Shown here piece after piece: positions 46,219 to 57,187 of a DNA stretch of 64,000 nucleotides. Position 1 is the stretch's first letter. Each line of letters opens with the position of its first letter. The stretch covers positions 62,001 through 126,000 of the forward strand of contig JAIWNE010000040.1 of the NCBI GenBank assembly GCA_025331445.1, in the 5' to 3' direction. Both the position numbers and the translations under genes were made by a program. The stretch comes from Blakeslea trispora (Eukaryota; Mucoromycota; Mucoromycetes; Mucorales; Choanephoraceae). The notes under the pieces were generated by a model. It saw only the letters and a program-made list of their open reading frames with translations. It searched no databases and was not told the DNA's origin.

Positions 46219-48731
46219 ATAGACCACACAAGAGGTACTGCTAAATAACTGCTCATATCAAATAGAAAATGAATCCAATACGAGAGTTGATGTGAAGAAA
46301 TAGGAAACGAGCCAGACGAATAAATCAGTCTGAACAAGAGATATCCCTCCAAAAGATACTTGCTGGTATAATTGACAATGATAAGCTTAATAAAAAGAGC
46401 AAGGACAATGGCTGAGAGCAAGTGCAGCTTCAACCAACAACACAAAGCCAACCAGTCAGACACTATAGAAATAGGGACAATAAGTGATAGAAACGAACAT
46501 TCGGGAACAATCATGAACAATTCTTTTTTATAAATGCTTGAGAAGGAGTGTTCAAAGTGAAGTGGAAAAGGTTGTCTAGTAGTCAAAAAACCATACAATA
46601 AAAGTATGCTTTGCTGACTTTATCATCCTAGTTCTGAAGAACAATGATCAGCTCGTTACCCTTGTTGCAAAAATATCAAGACAGAGAGAGAGGGAAGAAC
46701 AAAGGGCTGCAACTGCAGGTACACTATTTCATTTGAACCCCTTTTTTCAGTCAAGATAGTGCTTCTAACCGAGATATATTTGGAATTGTATCAAAGATCT
46801 TGGATAGCAATGCCATATATATCTCTTCTTCATCCATCAACCATTGAACATTGATTAGTCTCTCTATCTAGAGTTAGAAAAAAAGAAAATACTTGGTGTT
46901 TGCCAAGTATAGACGTAAAAAATAAAATAGCATTAGGAGATTACAACATAGCTACCATCAGCAACTTTGAGTGTTATTTATCATTCTTCTTTGTCAAAGC
47001 TTGTTTTGTTCATTCTAATTGAATTTTAGCAGTACCCCGATTTAAGCATATTATGAAATTCCTGAAATCGTATGCATATATCGAGTGATTCGTTAGTGTG
47101 TATATTTCATAACAGTCACTAACTTTTGAGTAGACATCAAGAGGGACATACATGTCGAATAAAACCCTTCATTCTTGGACTCAAAGCTTATGACATTTTG
47201 CCTACTTTGTACACTTTTCATTTCATTTCATGATTGTATAAACTAAAAAGTACAATTTCATACAACAACTTTTTCTTATTGTATTCAATGCAAATATAAA
47301 CAATCTCCAGCTTATATGTACTATGTTGATATAGCGAATGTGAGGATGTTCGGTTAATAAACCTTGTTTCAGGGCCAAAAACCTCCATACATAAAATCGA
47401 GTTTTTGAAGTTTCACCATGTATAAATCGAGGTTTCATTCTAGTGCTACGAGTACAAATTCAATCTTCTTTTAGGAAGAGTATGCCTAAAACATTCTTTT
47501 GAGCTGTCAAGCAAATAAAGTGGTTGTTTGAATGTCTTTCTTTTTTTGTTTATGATACCACAAGCCTTATTTGGTACAGCATGTTCTTTTTTGTGAGAAA
47601 AAGCAGAACCTGTGATTTCAACTACACAATTGTTGTTTTGTCAATCAAATCATTCAACTCATGTTTCTTTTTGCTGATAGAGTCAGGAGCGTTAGTTTAC
47701 TTGACATATAGCATCTAATAGGTTGATGAGGTTGAGGATTTCTCTCCTCTCATTGATTTTAAAGAAACACATAGTCTCTTTTTCTGTATCTTGTAACAGG
47801 TATCATTTACACTTGTTTATAATAAAACCCTTTAGTCATGGGTGATATTCTTTTTTTTATTATTGTGAGTCATTTAAACCAGAATAGTAACATGTGAGCA
47901 AATATCATTCCGATAACTGGGGATGGTTACTTTAACTGGTCATCCGAAACAACATGACGCATTTTTCTATAAAGATCTTTCTCTTTGGAAAACTTGATCC
48001 AGCTGTTTCTGGTATAAATCAGCCCAAATGTATATCGATTGCATTGTGTTACACATAAAATTTAATTCTGATACAGCTCAGGTACTTCTTTCATCGATTC
48101 TCCTGTCTTTCTCCAAGTCCAAAAACAACCCCTTTTCTTAGTTTAACGTGATACAAGTTATGCTAATGCTATTCACAAAAAAAAAAAAGATAATGGCTTA
48201 CGTCATAAAGAACGAAAGGAGTGGCGTATGTACCCTCAAAAAAAAAAATTGTTTGTGTGTACCTGAAATGCTGGGTCAGTCCTTTTAGTAAGATCGCGTG
48301 ATTCTGTTTGGTAGAACAAGTTGGAAGAAGTTTCAAGAAGGAAGGAAACAATTAAAAAAAGTTTTTTATTTCAAAAAAGAGGATAAGTTGATAGAATAAA
48401 GTATAAGGATAAAGAATTATAAGTCAAAAAATAAATATAGAGGCTTTGCTTTTTTCTTTTTTTTTTTTTTTTCGCTTCTTTTCTTAATAAAAAAAAAGAG
48501 GGGGGGGGGGGAAATGGTGATAAAGAAATGATGAATGCATGAAATTTTGTGTACAAAAAAAAAAAAGAAAAAAAAATTAAACTATACAAAAAGAAAAAAA
48601 AAAAAGCTAATCTATATAAGAGAAATGATTGGATATGTATATATGTGTAGATATGTATGTATGAAGACAATGAATGAATATAGTATAAAATGCGCAAAAG
48701 AGAGAGAGATATACAAGCATGTACAGTGGGG
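41508..48731. other. 7.2-kb gene desert
   Basis: No gene I can support in this stretch, which is very AT-rich with GA/CT microsatellites (43081-43104; 46188-46215), G runs (42898-42906; 42985-42994; 48500-48511) and many A/T homopolymers. Short frames exist: a 49-codon frame at 44082-44231 after an acceptor-like TTCTAG, a 65-codon frame at 44842-45039, and a hydrophobic 141-codon minus frame at 46173-46598. None shows a recognisable family or supported splice structure. Confidence 0.55.
46188..46215. repeat. GA dinucleotide repeat
   Basis: About 14 GA units in the gene desert, the longest pure dinucleotide tract I noticed. Confidence 0.85.
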
Positions 48732-50418
48732 TTAGAATGGCTGAAGTAAGGCATCTGCAGGTGAGATAGTGGGGCTTTCATCTGAATAATGATAGAAATC
48801 ATCTTCTAGATGCATCAGTGGACTGTTGGCAGCTGTCGTGGCTCCACTTTCAACAGGTGTCATAAGAAAATCAGTAGGTGACATGGTAGTGCCATAATAA
48901 TAATAATACTGTTGAGGGTCCAAGTAAAGTCAGTAGGAGGAATATAGGAGTCAACAGCAGGTGAAGGAGGTGCAGAGTATTGATTCCAATCAATCTTCCT
49001 TTGCCAATCATCCAAATCGCTTTCTTCATCTTCTTGATACTTCAAACTAAGAAACTCTTCAGTCAACATCATCGTTTCATAATCACAATCATTCTTGATG
49101 GGCTCAGGTGAGGATGGACATGATGAGCTAGTAGTAGAAGCTGAATTAGACAGGGTAGGTTGATTTCTATAAGGTCGGCGTTGAAAAGAAACTCGGCGCG
49201 TGCTCAAGGAATGATGTGAGGTATTTCTGACTGTTACACTGCGGCTATTGTTGTTAGAGGTACGAGAATAAGCTTTTGTCAAACCTAACTAGTTGCGTTA
49301 ACATGACATTCAAACATATACACAACAACAGAACTTCAATTATACCAAAAAAAAAAAGTAAAAAACTTACTTTTATCTGTCTCTAAACGACGTCGGCGTG
49401 AACTATCTGTTGTCAGAGGCTTGATACGCTCATGTGTCTTTTTATGCTGTGCCAAATTGTCGGAACGCGAAAATCGTTTTCCACACATGTCACACAGGTA
49501 AGGACGCTCCAAGGTATGCGTTCTCAAGTGTCGCTTCATATGTTCTAAGCGCTTAAAGATTTTACCACACGTGGGCACTGGGCAGTCAAAGTGACGAATG
49601 GGCGTTGTCTGTTCTGAGTTTTTCGATTTCATATCGTTTTCATAGACAGTTGGCATGGATGATCTCTTCTTGAGTGGTTGATGAGTGACACGTCTCTTGC
49701 GTTGTTTGTAAGTGGGTGATCCCTCAAACAGAGAGAACTGACCAAAGAGGGTAGAAGAGGCCTTTTGAAGGTCCATGGGCTCTTCTGTACTATCCTCTAT
49801 CTCTTCCTCGGCTTCTATTTCTTCTTCAGGATGATAAAAGGAATCCAAGTTGAGCTCACATAACATGGCTTTTCTAAATTCATCAAACATGGCTTGTGTA
49901 GTATCAAGAGAGATGGTGATGGCAGGGTGAGCAACGGCTCTTGAGGTCGGTTCTACTCCCATCTTTTCTCTCTTTAGATCACGCTCAAGGGCATCCAAAA
50001 AGAGTCGATCATGAGGCACAGAAAACCAATAAAAGACTTTTTGCTTCTTTTGTGTACGAATACAGTTGTTCTTGAACAAAAGATCCAAAAAAGGAGACTT
50101 GGGTTCTTCAAGAATAGCATCTGTACCAGGCTTTAGGTTTCTGAGGTCACTGAAGATACCTTCTTCAAATTTCTTGATGTTATCGACTGGTCTACCAAAT
50201 GCTTGAAAGCGAAAGATAAGGCAGCGTACAATGTCTGTACCCGAGATAAAGAAGCCATCGTTCCACTTGACACAAGATACGATGTCACCATTGGGTAAAT
50301 GGTGTTGTTTGATTGTTTCATTCTGATTGTTAGGCGCAGTAACCAGAAATGATTTTAGTTGATCAATGTTGTCTAGTCTGTCTTGCAGATTGTCTTGACT
50401 TGGTATGATATCTTTCAT
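48732..50418 (-). CDS. STE12: Ste12-type transcription factor with two C2H2 zinc fingers
   Basis: A transcription factor acting downstream of the mating/filamentation MAP kinase pathway. Exons are 49371..50418, 48956..49284 and 48732..48908, coding 517 residues. The STE homeodomain-like region is at about residues 20-150 (KSFLVTAPNNQNETIKQHHL, CVKWNDGFFISGTDIVRCL, KKFEEGIFSDLRNLKPGTDA). Two C2H2 fingers follow at about 277-329 (CPVPTCGKIFKRLEHMKRHLRTH and CDMCGKRFSRSDNLAQHKKTH), as in filamentous fungi but not in yeast Ste12. The last intron (48909..48955, 47 nt) has a weak GTTGAC donor but a good TACTGAC branch site. It restores a Tyr-rich, Ser/Pro-rich tail. The start at 50418 is the first ATG of the frame. 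Confidence 0.92.
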
Positions 50419-50752
50419 CGAATAAGGTTCGATTTAAAGAAAAAAAAAAGAAAAAGAAAAAAGGAAAACTCTATTGTACTCTAAAATGACAAGAAGAAAA
50501 AGAAGAATAAAAAAAAAACAAAAAAAAACAAAAAAAAATACTCGAGTCTTATTAAATACGTTTAGGGTCACGGGCTTCTATTTATTAAAGCAAAGGCTTT
50601 CCGAGTTCCTTTCAAACAACTATAAAAAAAAAAAAAAGATGGGGTTGTTGTACAGTATCAGCTTTTTTAGCCAATCAAATGATTTGGACTGTATAAAAAA
50701 GAAAAAACTCAACTTTCTGTTTTTCCATTTATCTTTTTTCCTTTTTTTTAAA
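50419..50752. other. Divergent promoter region of STE12-like and FAS1 genes
   Basis: The 334 bp separate the two start codons. The sequence is dominated by A-rich tracts (50434-50540) and T-rich stretches, without recognised sites. An upstream ATG in the same frame as the FAS1 gene (50474) would add a Lys-rich leader from the A tract and was not used. Confidence 0.5.
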
Positions 50753-51268
50753 ATGCATAAATTTTTATTGATTTTTATTGTTACTTTATGCCTAGTGAAG
50801 GCAAATTTATTATATGAACCTTCGGCACCTAGCTATTCATCAGTTCAGTCTCTGTTTGACAAGATAGCACCCGACCCATCTCTTTCCACCTTTCTGGATG
50901 TCTTGACCGGGGAAGAGGATATATTTGAATTACTCAATTCGACTCATTCTCAACCCTTAACCATCTTTTGTCCTGTCAACCAAGCATTTCATGACCATGC
51001 AAAATCTACCAGAGCAAACTTGAGAGAGTTTCTTCAGTATCATATTGTACCCATTCATGTATCACCCGATAAACTAAAGAGCGCGGATACACTAAAAACT
51101 TTATTCAGTGATAAAACCATTCGTGTTCATTATTATTTCTTTTCACAGAGAATTATGCTAAACAACATAGCCACAGTAGACACAGGTAATGCGATTGAAG
51201 CTATAAATGGCATAGCTTACAAGATTGATCAATTGTTATTACATCCTACTGCAAAATCAGTTTCATAA
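50753..51268 (+). CDS. Secreted fasciclin (FAS1) domain protein
   Basis: Single exon, 171 residues. The start MHKFLLIFIVTLCLVKANLL is a clear signal peptide, which decides the ATG. The mature part is one FAS1 domain: SVQSLFDKIAPDPSLSTFLDVL, FELLNSTHSQPLTIFCPVNQAF (the H1-type 'T(I/V)F.P.N.AF' box), LREFLQYHIVP (the YH box) and NGIAYKIDQLLLHP. FAS1 proteins mediate adhesion at the cell surface. No GPI signal is visible at the C-terminus, which ends KSVS, so it is probably released or held in the wall. The role in this organism is inferred only from the domain. Confidence 0.88.
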   Translation: MHKFLLIFIVTLCLVKANLLYEPSAPSYSSVQSLFDKIAPDPSLSTFLDVLTGEEDIFELLNSTHSQPLTIFCPVNQAFHDHAKSTRANLREFLQYHIVPIHVSPDKLKSADTLKTLFSDKTIRVHYYFFSQRIMLNNIATVDTGNAIEAINGIAYKIDQLLLHPTAKSVS

Positions 51269-52219
51269 TTGTAATCCTCACAACTTTAAAATAAATAATG
51301 ACGTTTTTAATAATTAAAAAGGATATTTACTATTGTCACTTTGTCCTACACCTTAGTGTCATATAGACGTGTAAACTTGTGAATATTGTATTCTTTGGGT
51401 TTTCTTTTATGGTGATTACATTGTCTTTTAAATTCAAGTCTGTTTTGTATCAACTCTAGTCTTTATGTCTGTATGACTTGTAATTCACTTTAAATACCTA
51501 TTCTATAAAGCATTGAGACGCCAAACAAAAAAGTCACCATGACATGTAATTCAACAAGGTGAAGAGACACTTGAATGTATTGAAGCATGTTGAAAAAAAA
51601 AGACTTCATGTGTTGCCTATAAGGCTGGTATTGTATCATACAAAAAAAAAAAGTAGAAACCAGTACACAAAAGCATCTGTCTCAAAGCGTCAAACATGTA
51701 AAGTAATTCAATGCAACAACAAGGGATCGACATTTGTCCGACTTGACTATATAGCGTAAGAAGAAGGATGTCAACAGTTTAGACATGACATCAACAACAA
51801 TCACTCCATTGGTTAGGGATTTTCTTTATTTTATACAGAACCACCTTTATCAAAAGTCTATTGTTGAATCGAATACAGTCAATAACTTATAGAGATGCTT
51901 CAATAAAGGATTGCCTTGATAGACGATCATTGTTTACCCAAAGCGAAAACTAAAAATAAGCTTTGACGCTTTTCAAAAGGAAATTCGACCAATCAAAATG
52001 CTAATATTGAATATTTCTTTTTTTTTTTTGATGAAAGAAAAACTTGTGAAAAAAAAAAAGTAAACTTTTCAAAGCAATGCTACTGTTATGATTGAATTAT
52101 TATTATTTTTTGTTTTTTTTTGGGTGGAAATGATGAAAGCGCAGGAGATAAAGGGGGGGGGGGAGGAACAGAAGGAGTTAAAGGATAAGGGAAGGGAGGG
52201 AGAAGATGAGTTGTGTTTA
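51269..52219. other. Convergent intergenic region
   Basis: Nearly 1 kb between the FAS1 gene and the SWIB gene stop codons. No gene recognised. The short frame at 51559-51759 passes through A tracts. A G run at 52153-52163 lies about 57 bp beyond the SWIB stop. Confidence 0.5.
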
Positions 52220-53204
52220 TTACAAATTTAATAGAAACCCTTCTTCTTCTTCTTCTTTGATATCTTCTTGCTTGATAGATTCATTCTCTGCAATAGCAGT
52301 GACTGCAACATCCTCTGCTGTCGTCACTGCTTGTTCTCTTTGTTCGTCTTCTTCTATAGGTTCTTCCTTTTTGGTAAGATGAGCAGATAGATCTTTGTTC
52401 ATACCAAAGCTATTGACACGGTCTTGATGAAAGATCTTTTTTAGCTTTTCATCACACAAGATGAACCGTCTGTCAGCTGGATCTTGTAGATCATTTGTCT
52501 TGATGTATTTCCATAGCTTTCTAACGAGTTCTGGTCTTGAGAGCTATCATCACCCTCCCCCATAAAAATTAATTGTATGTGAGGAATCAATAAACCATCT
52601 GAAACATTACCTCTTTATCACCATCCATCAGCTCAGATAAGGCAGAACTAAGGATCAATGGTTTATTTAGACCTGTCTTACGCTTAGGTTTAGGCGGTGC
52701 ATTTGGATCAATCACTTTTACCCGCTTCTTTTTTGTTTTTGATTTCTTCTTTTGAATCCCCCCTCCTGGTTGTTGTTCCAATAGCTCTTGCTTTTTTGTC
52801 TTCTTTGGAGGTTGAGACTGAAATGAAGGAAATGATTGATAATACATTTTGAGGTCTTGTAATGCTTGTGGTTGATGAGTTGGAAGATAACGCATGTAGT
52901 TTGCTTGAGGAGGTAGATGATAGGCAGGTTGTGAGTTTGTACTGCTGTTACTTCCATTACTATTGTATCTCTGAAGCAAGACTTGATTATAACTAGGCAT
53001 ATAGTTTTGCATTGGAGGTGGTTGGATCTGTTGTGAATAAGAAGGTAATGGGTAGAATCCTTGATACATGTGCTCTTGTGATTGTTGTTGCTGTTGTTGT
53101 CTTGGTGGAGGAGGAGGAGTTGGATTGACGGATTGTGAATAAAAGCCAGAGAACTCAAGTCCGTCAAGGAATGAGTTGGTATCTTGCGAAGGATTGACCA
53201 TCAT
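52220..53204 (-). CDS. SWIB/MDM2-domain protein (UAF30/Tri1-like)
   Basis: Exons are 52611..53204 and 52220..52543, coding 305 residues (or 304 from the second of two tandem ATGs). Residues 1-165 are disordered, rich in Pro, Gln, Ser, Tyr and Asn (PPPPPRQQQQQQ). A basic Lys stretch then leads into a SWIB domain (TGLNKPLILSSALSELMDGDKE, joined across the intron to LSRPELVRKLWKYIKTNDLQDP, and CDEKLKKIFHQDRVNSFGMNK). The C-terminal tail is acidic. SWIB proteins occur in the rDNA upstream activating factor and in chromatin remodellers. A nuclear transcription role is likely, but the complex is unknown. A C-rich tract lies 5' of the gene at 53310-53400. Confidence 0.88.
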
Positions 53205-55879
53205 TGTGTTTCTCTCTGTCGCTTCCGGTGCTCTTGATTGATAGTCTGTGGTTGGTATAGGGTTATGAAAGGTATGTAAATCTGCATAAAATAGAATAAG
53301 TAACTCCTCTTCCCCCCTTTTTCTTTTCTTTTGTCCCCCCCCTCTCTGTTTCTTTACTTTCTCTCCTCCTTCCCCCCCTCTTTCTTATAGCCCCCCTTTT
53401 CTTTATACATGTTTGTATATATGTACTTGCCTTGTAAAACAGGATTCTTATCCATCTTAATATGTGTATATGTGTATACTGTGTGTAGTAAGTATAAAAG
53501 AAAAAAAATTCAAACCTAGTTTATGTCCAATCGCTAGGCTTCCTTCTTTATTTACTCCTTTTTAAGTATATAGATTTTCTCTCTTATAAAAAAAACTATA
53601 TATGTATAAATGAGAAAGAAAAAAGAAAGAAAGAGAGGGAAAGAGGGAAAGAAATACAAGAGAAAAAGAAAAAAGAAAATAAAAAAAATAAGCGTGACTT
53701 TGTCAGTCCGATCAAGGGACACTTTATTTTATTTTTTTGTGTATGTTGCATTTCTTAATATCCATAGTGGCTTCCTTTTTTCTTTCTTTCTTTCTTTCTT
53801 TTTTGGTTTCTCTAGTTGAATAGTAGCTGATAGATCATTCAATCAGAAAGCCAGTGCTTGAAGTGAGAAATAACTAGAGTTAGATTGAAATAATTAAAAA
53901 AGAAGTCCTTGTTTCACAAACTCTAAAATGAATCAACATGTTAAAAAAAAAGCAGCCGTCAGATATCTAAACAGCGCTTTCCTTAGTTTACTAAAGAAGG
54001 TATACAGGGCCTAGGTTTTAGAAACGTCTTTTCATTGAAGATAGGCTTGTTACTATTAAAGAAAAATAAAAAAATAGGATCTTTGTTAACCCCTCTCCAG
54101 GTTCGGATATATTTTACTATGAGCCGCAGCCACCATTTGAGCTTTTCTTCTAGTTACTTGATGCAGACGAGACAGGGCTTACGATCGACAATTTATCTAA
54201 ATGTTTCTTATTGCAAAGTACAAAGAAATGCTGATCAAATTGAATCTTCATACCCTTTAGACCAATCAACTCTAAGGTGCATGAAGGAGGTATAGGATTT
54301 ATTAGGAATATAGGGATTTAATAAGAGTTATGGAACGCTTATATAAAATTCATTGCTTTTGACATGAATTTGCACGTGAACTCCTTTGTACAGCAACAAA
54401 GCTAGTTAAAGAGGCTTGATTCATAAAGAAAGACTTGTAGAACAGTTATTTAGATATTTCCATACCACAAGCTCACCCTATAGCAGGCATGAGCACTTGT
54501 CTTTTACTCGCGTTATGATGTGTGGCATTCAGTGCTTTATCTTCTGGATTTTAAAAATGGGAATTGCATTTTATGTGTGCTATTGATAGATTTCATCTTC
54601 AGTCAAATTTGATAACTTTCTATGGTTAAATCAAACAGAAAGCTTAAATGTGCGTCGAAAAGCGTCAAGGCAAGTTATTGCTTTTTTTTTTGGTTGCTTC
54701 TGTTAAAATGATGGATAAAAAAAAAAGAGTCAATATGTTTCAGCTGTTGAGCCATATTAATAAATGTATTTGAAACAAGACTAACGTGTTTGAATTACAA
54801 TAAAGATGAATGGCTATCTAAATCAACTAGAACCAAGTCTTACTTGAATTGCTTGATTTTACTTGTAGCAGTAGAGAGAAATAGAGACATGTCACTGTGG
54901 TGTTCTTTCTTTGCACTTTGTAGATCATATATTTTGGCTTAACAAAAGCTCCATTAATATTATCAGTTTAATCAAGAGACAAGGTATAGCCTCAGTGCAG
55001 CAACGATCAGATTAACAGTAGTCAGATTTTGGTAATACTCATTCCATTTTATTGAAAAGAAGTCCTCCCTGTTGTTTCTTAAAGTCGGTACTAACATTGT
55101 ATTCAAGTGAGAAATTTGTCATCAGTAAAGTGACTTTGTAATACTATCTTGCTGTTCTTTATTGCGCGTATAACAAACATGAACACTATCAATAACGGCA
55201 TCATTTACGCTGTACAAGCTATTCATCAAGCTCTTGTATCCAGCGATGTATCTGATGTTTTCAAGTTGGACCGCGCCATTGAGACCAGAGAAGAAGACTG
55301 AAAAGAATGTCTTTTGGAGTTGAATGAACTTTGTGCTATGAAATAAATCATATACAATAACAATAAGCAAGCCGCCATGAGCCCTGAAGAAGCTCTAGCT
55401 AAAGGTATCCGCCCTCAAGTTCTCGGGCAAAATACCTTTGTCATCACAATGATTCCTACGTCTCTCGTCCTATTCAAATGAAGAGTAAGGAAAGTTAGAC
55501 AATCTGCTTCTCTTGGCATCAGGTGCTATCATCGTGCACCTGAGCTCTTTGAATTTGTCTCCGGCAATGAAGGCCATTCTTACCATCAACCCAGCGATTG
55601 TGCTGATGATTTGTGTTGTCTTTTTCTTTCTAAAAGATATTTGTTGAAGATTCAACAAGAGCTATGCATAAGCTCTAAATCACCTAGACAGATCGGAATC
55701 AATTTTCTTTGCGATATGGGGTCGTAATGAAGAGAATGTTGAGCATAGAGTCAACTACCTAGAGATTTGGAATATGTTTTCCAAGATACTAATCATATCA
55801 ATCTATTGTTTGCTATGTTTTCTTGCTCTTCTGTTTCATTTCAATAAGCCAATAAACTGCTCTTCCTATTTGACAGCAA
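53205..55879. other. Gene-poor region upstream of SWIB gene
   Basis: No supported gene in 2.7 kb. It has the C/T-rich tract 53310-53400 (probably SWIB 5' region) and A/G-rich low complexity at 53600-53690. Frames near 54035-54295 and 55122-55370 show no recognisable family. The part near 55400-55660 could be decayed element sequence next to the Tc1 relic. Confidence 0.45.
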
Positions 55880-56640
55880 CTGCATGGCTACCTTTTCAAT
55901 CTGGATGAAAAAAAAAAAGCTTCCTGAAAGAGGTTTCTTGATGCTTGAAGCTAGCCTTCAGGCATATAGCGATAACTCAGCTCTGTTTGCTCATGGGTCT
56001 CAGCGAGAGCCCACTACGAAAGCTCAATGGGATTCAGGTCTGGGCTTTGTGCAGGCCAATAATTAAATCCCTTTGCCATATACGATGTCTTCCACTCTCG
56101 AGCTACAGACCCAGTCTGATAAGTAGCTCCATCTTCTTGCAGTAAAAAGTGCTTATCCTTTTCTGCCTGCAACTTCAAGAACCAAAACTGATAATTCTCA
56201 ACCAAGATTTCAATCTACTTTGCTTGATTTGCCGAGCCTTCCATAAACACAAGTGGGTCAACACCACCCCACCAAAAACAATCCAAAGTATCACACTGTC
56301 TTTGTCCCATTTAGTAATAATTTATCTGTTAAATCAAGAGATTCAAACAAGATTAAAGAGAGGGTTTTATTCATTGCAAGGATGGAATGTCAATATAAAT
56401 TATGTTTAGTAACACAGAACAAGATCTGTATTTGATTTAGTAATATATCGAATATTATATGATACGATATATCAAGCAGTGGTGATTGTGAGCTCTTGCT
56501 TATACCGTTCACCTTCGCAACGAAGAACTCTAGCACCTCTATCTGTTCCTTTTACTGTGTGGTAAGACTCATCTGATCAGACGGCATGTACCCACTATTC
56601 TTTCGTCCAATCACTTTTAGCAATTGCAAGGTAAGTTAGT
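55880..56640 (-). pseudogene. Tc1/mariner-type transposase relic
   Basis: Read on the minus strand from about 56640 downwards, the catalytic half of a Tc1-like DDE transposase is visible. A WTKE/SDES block carries the first Asp (about 56560-56610), followed by GERYK. Next come FGG-type strand residues with PLVFMEGS, and QEDGATY with the second Asp (about 56125). WPAQSPDLNPIE with the final Glu lies at about 56021-56058. The blocks are in the canonical order and spacing but are separated by stops (for example a TAG in the second segment) and at least one frameshift. The N-terminal DNA-binding domain was not found. It is non-functional. Confidence 0.72.
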
Positions 56641-57187
56641 TGTTTGCAATGAGCCAGTGCTGAATCTCATCACTTCGAAAACAAACTACTGTACATGGTC
56701 AAAACACGTATTCCGTTCGTAAAGAGAACAGCATTCGAGAGCAATGCAGTGGTGGACAACACTTTAATAGCTGTGTTGCTCTACCATACAATAAAAAACG
56801 GTAATTCTCTCAAGTGTTGCCTCTTCAACAACTGAACCTGTGAGAGCAAATCACATTTCGAGTTCTACTTTGTTACTCTTTGTTGTTTACTCTTTTATAG
56901 AAAAAAAAAAGGAGTCTAGACAGCTGGACATCTTGCTGCTGAATGATCCTAACTTCTGTAAAGCTCTAGTAAATTAGTGCAGCGCGTTTTTTCTTTTGAA
57001 AATATTATAAAACAAAACAAAAATATCAAAATGCGTGTACAATTCTAGGTAGTATTGCTTTGAATGAGATGCATACATAAAGAACGATGATCGAGAAGGG
57101 AAGGGAGGAGCAAAATTTGACTCTTTATTCGGAAATAAAACGGTACTGTTAATAGAGAGAGAAGGGGGGGATGGGTAAATGAAGTTA
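56641..57187. other. Intergenic between Tc1 relic and PP2A gene
   Basis: No gene recognised. The part next to the relic may hold more of the decayed element. A G run at 57164-57170 lies just beyond the stop of the PP2A B56 gene. Confidence 0.45.

Noticed and set aside
46173..46598. 141-codon minus-strand ORF resembling a membrane protein
   Set aside because: Hydrophobicity comes from AT-rich codons and the SLSLSL end from a GA microsatellite. No recognisable transporter motif. Cannot be supported as a gene.
47223..47438. 71-codon minus-strand ORF (MKPRFIHGETSKTRF...)
   Set aside because: Looks protein-like at the start but is short, isolated and unmatched to any family I know. Nearby ATAAATCGAG direct repeats suggest chance or a tiny repeat.
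50474..50752. N-terminal extension of the FAS1 protein
   Set aside because: It derives from A-rich sequence, and the internal ATG at 50753 starts a proper signal peptide.
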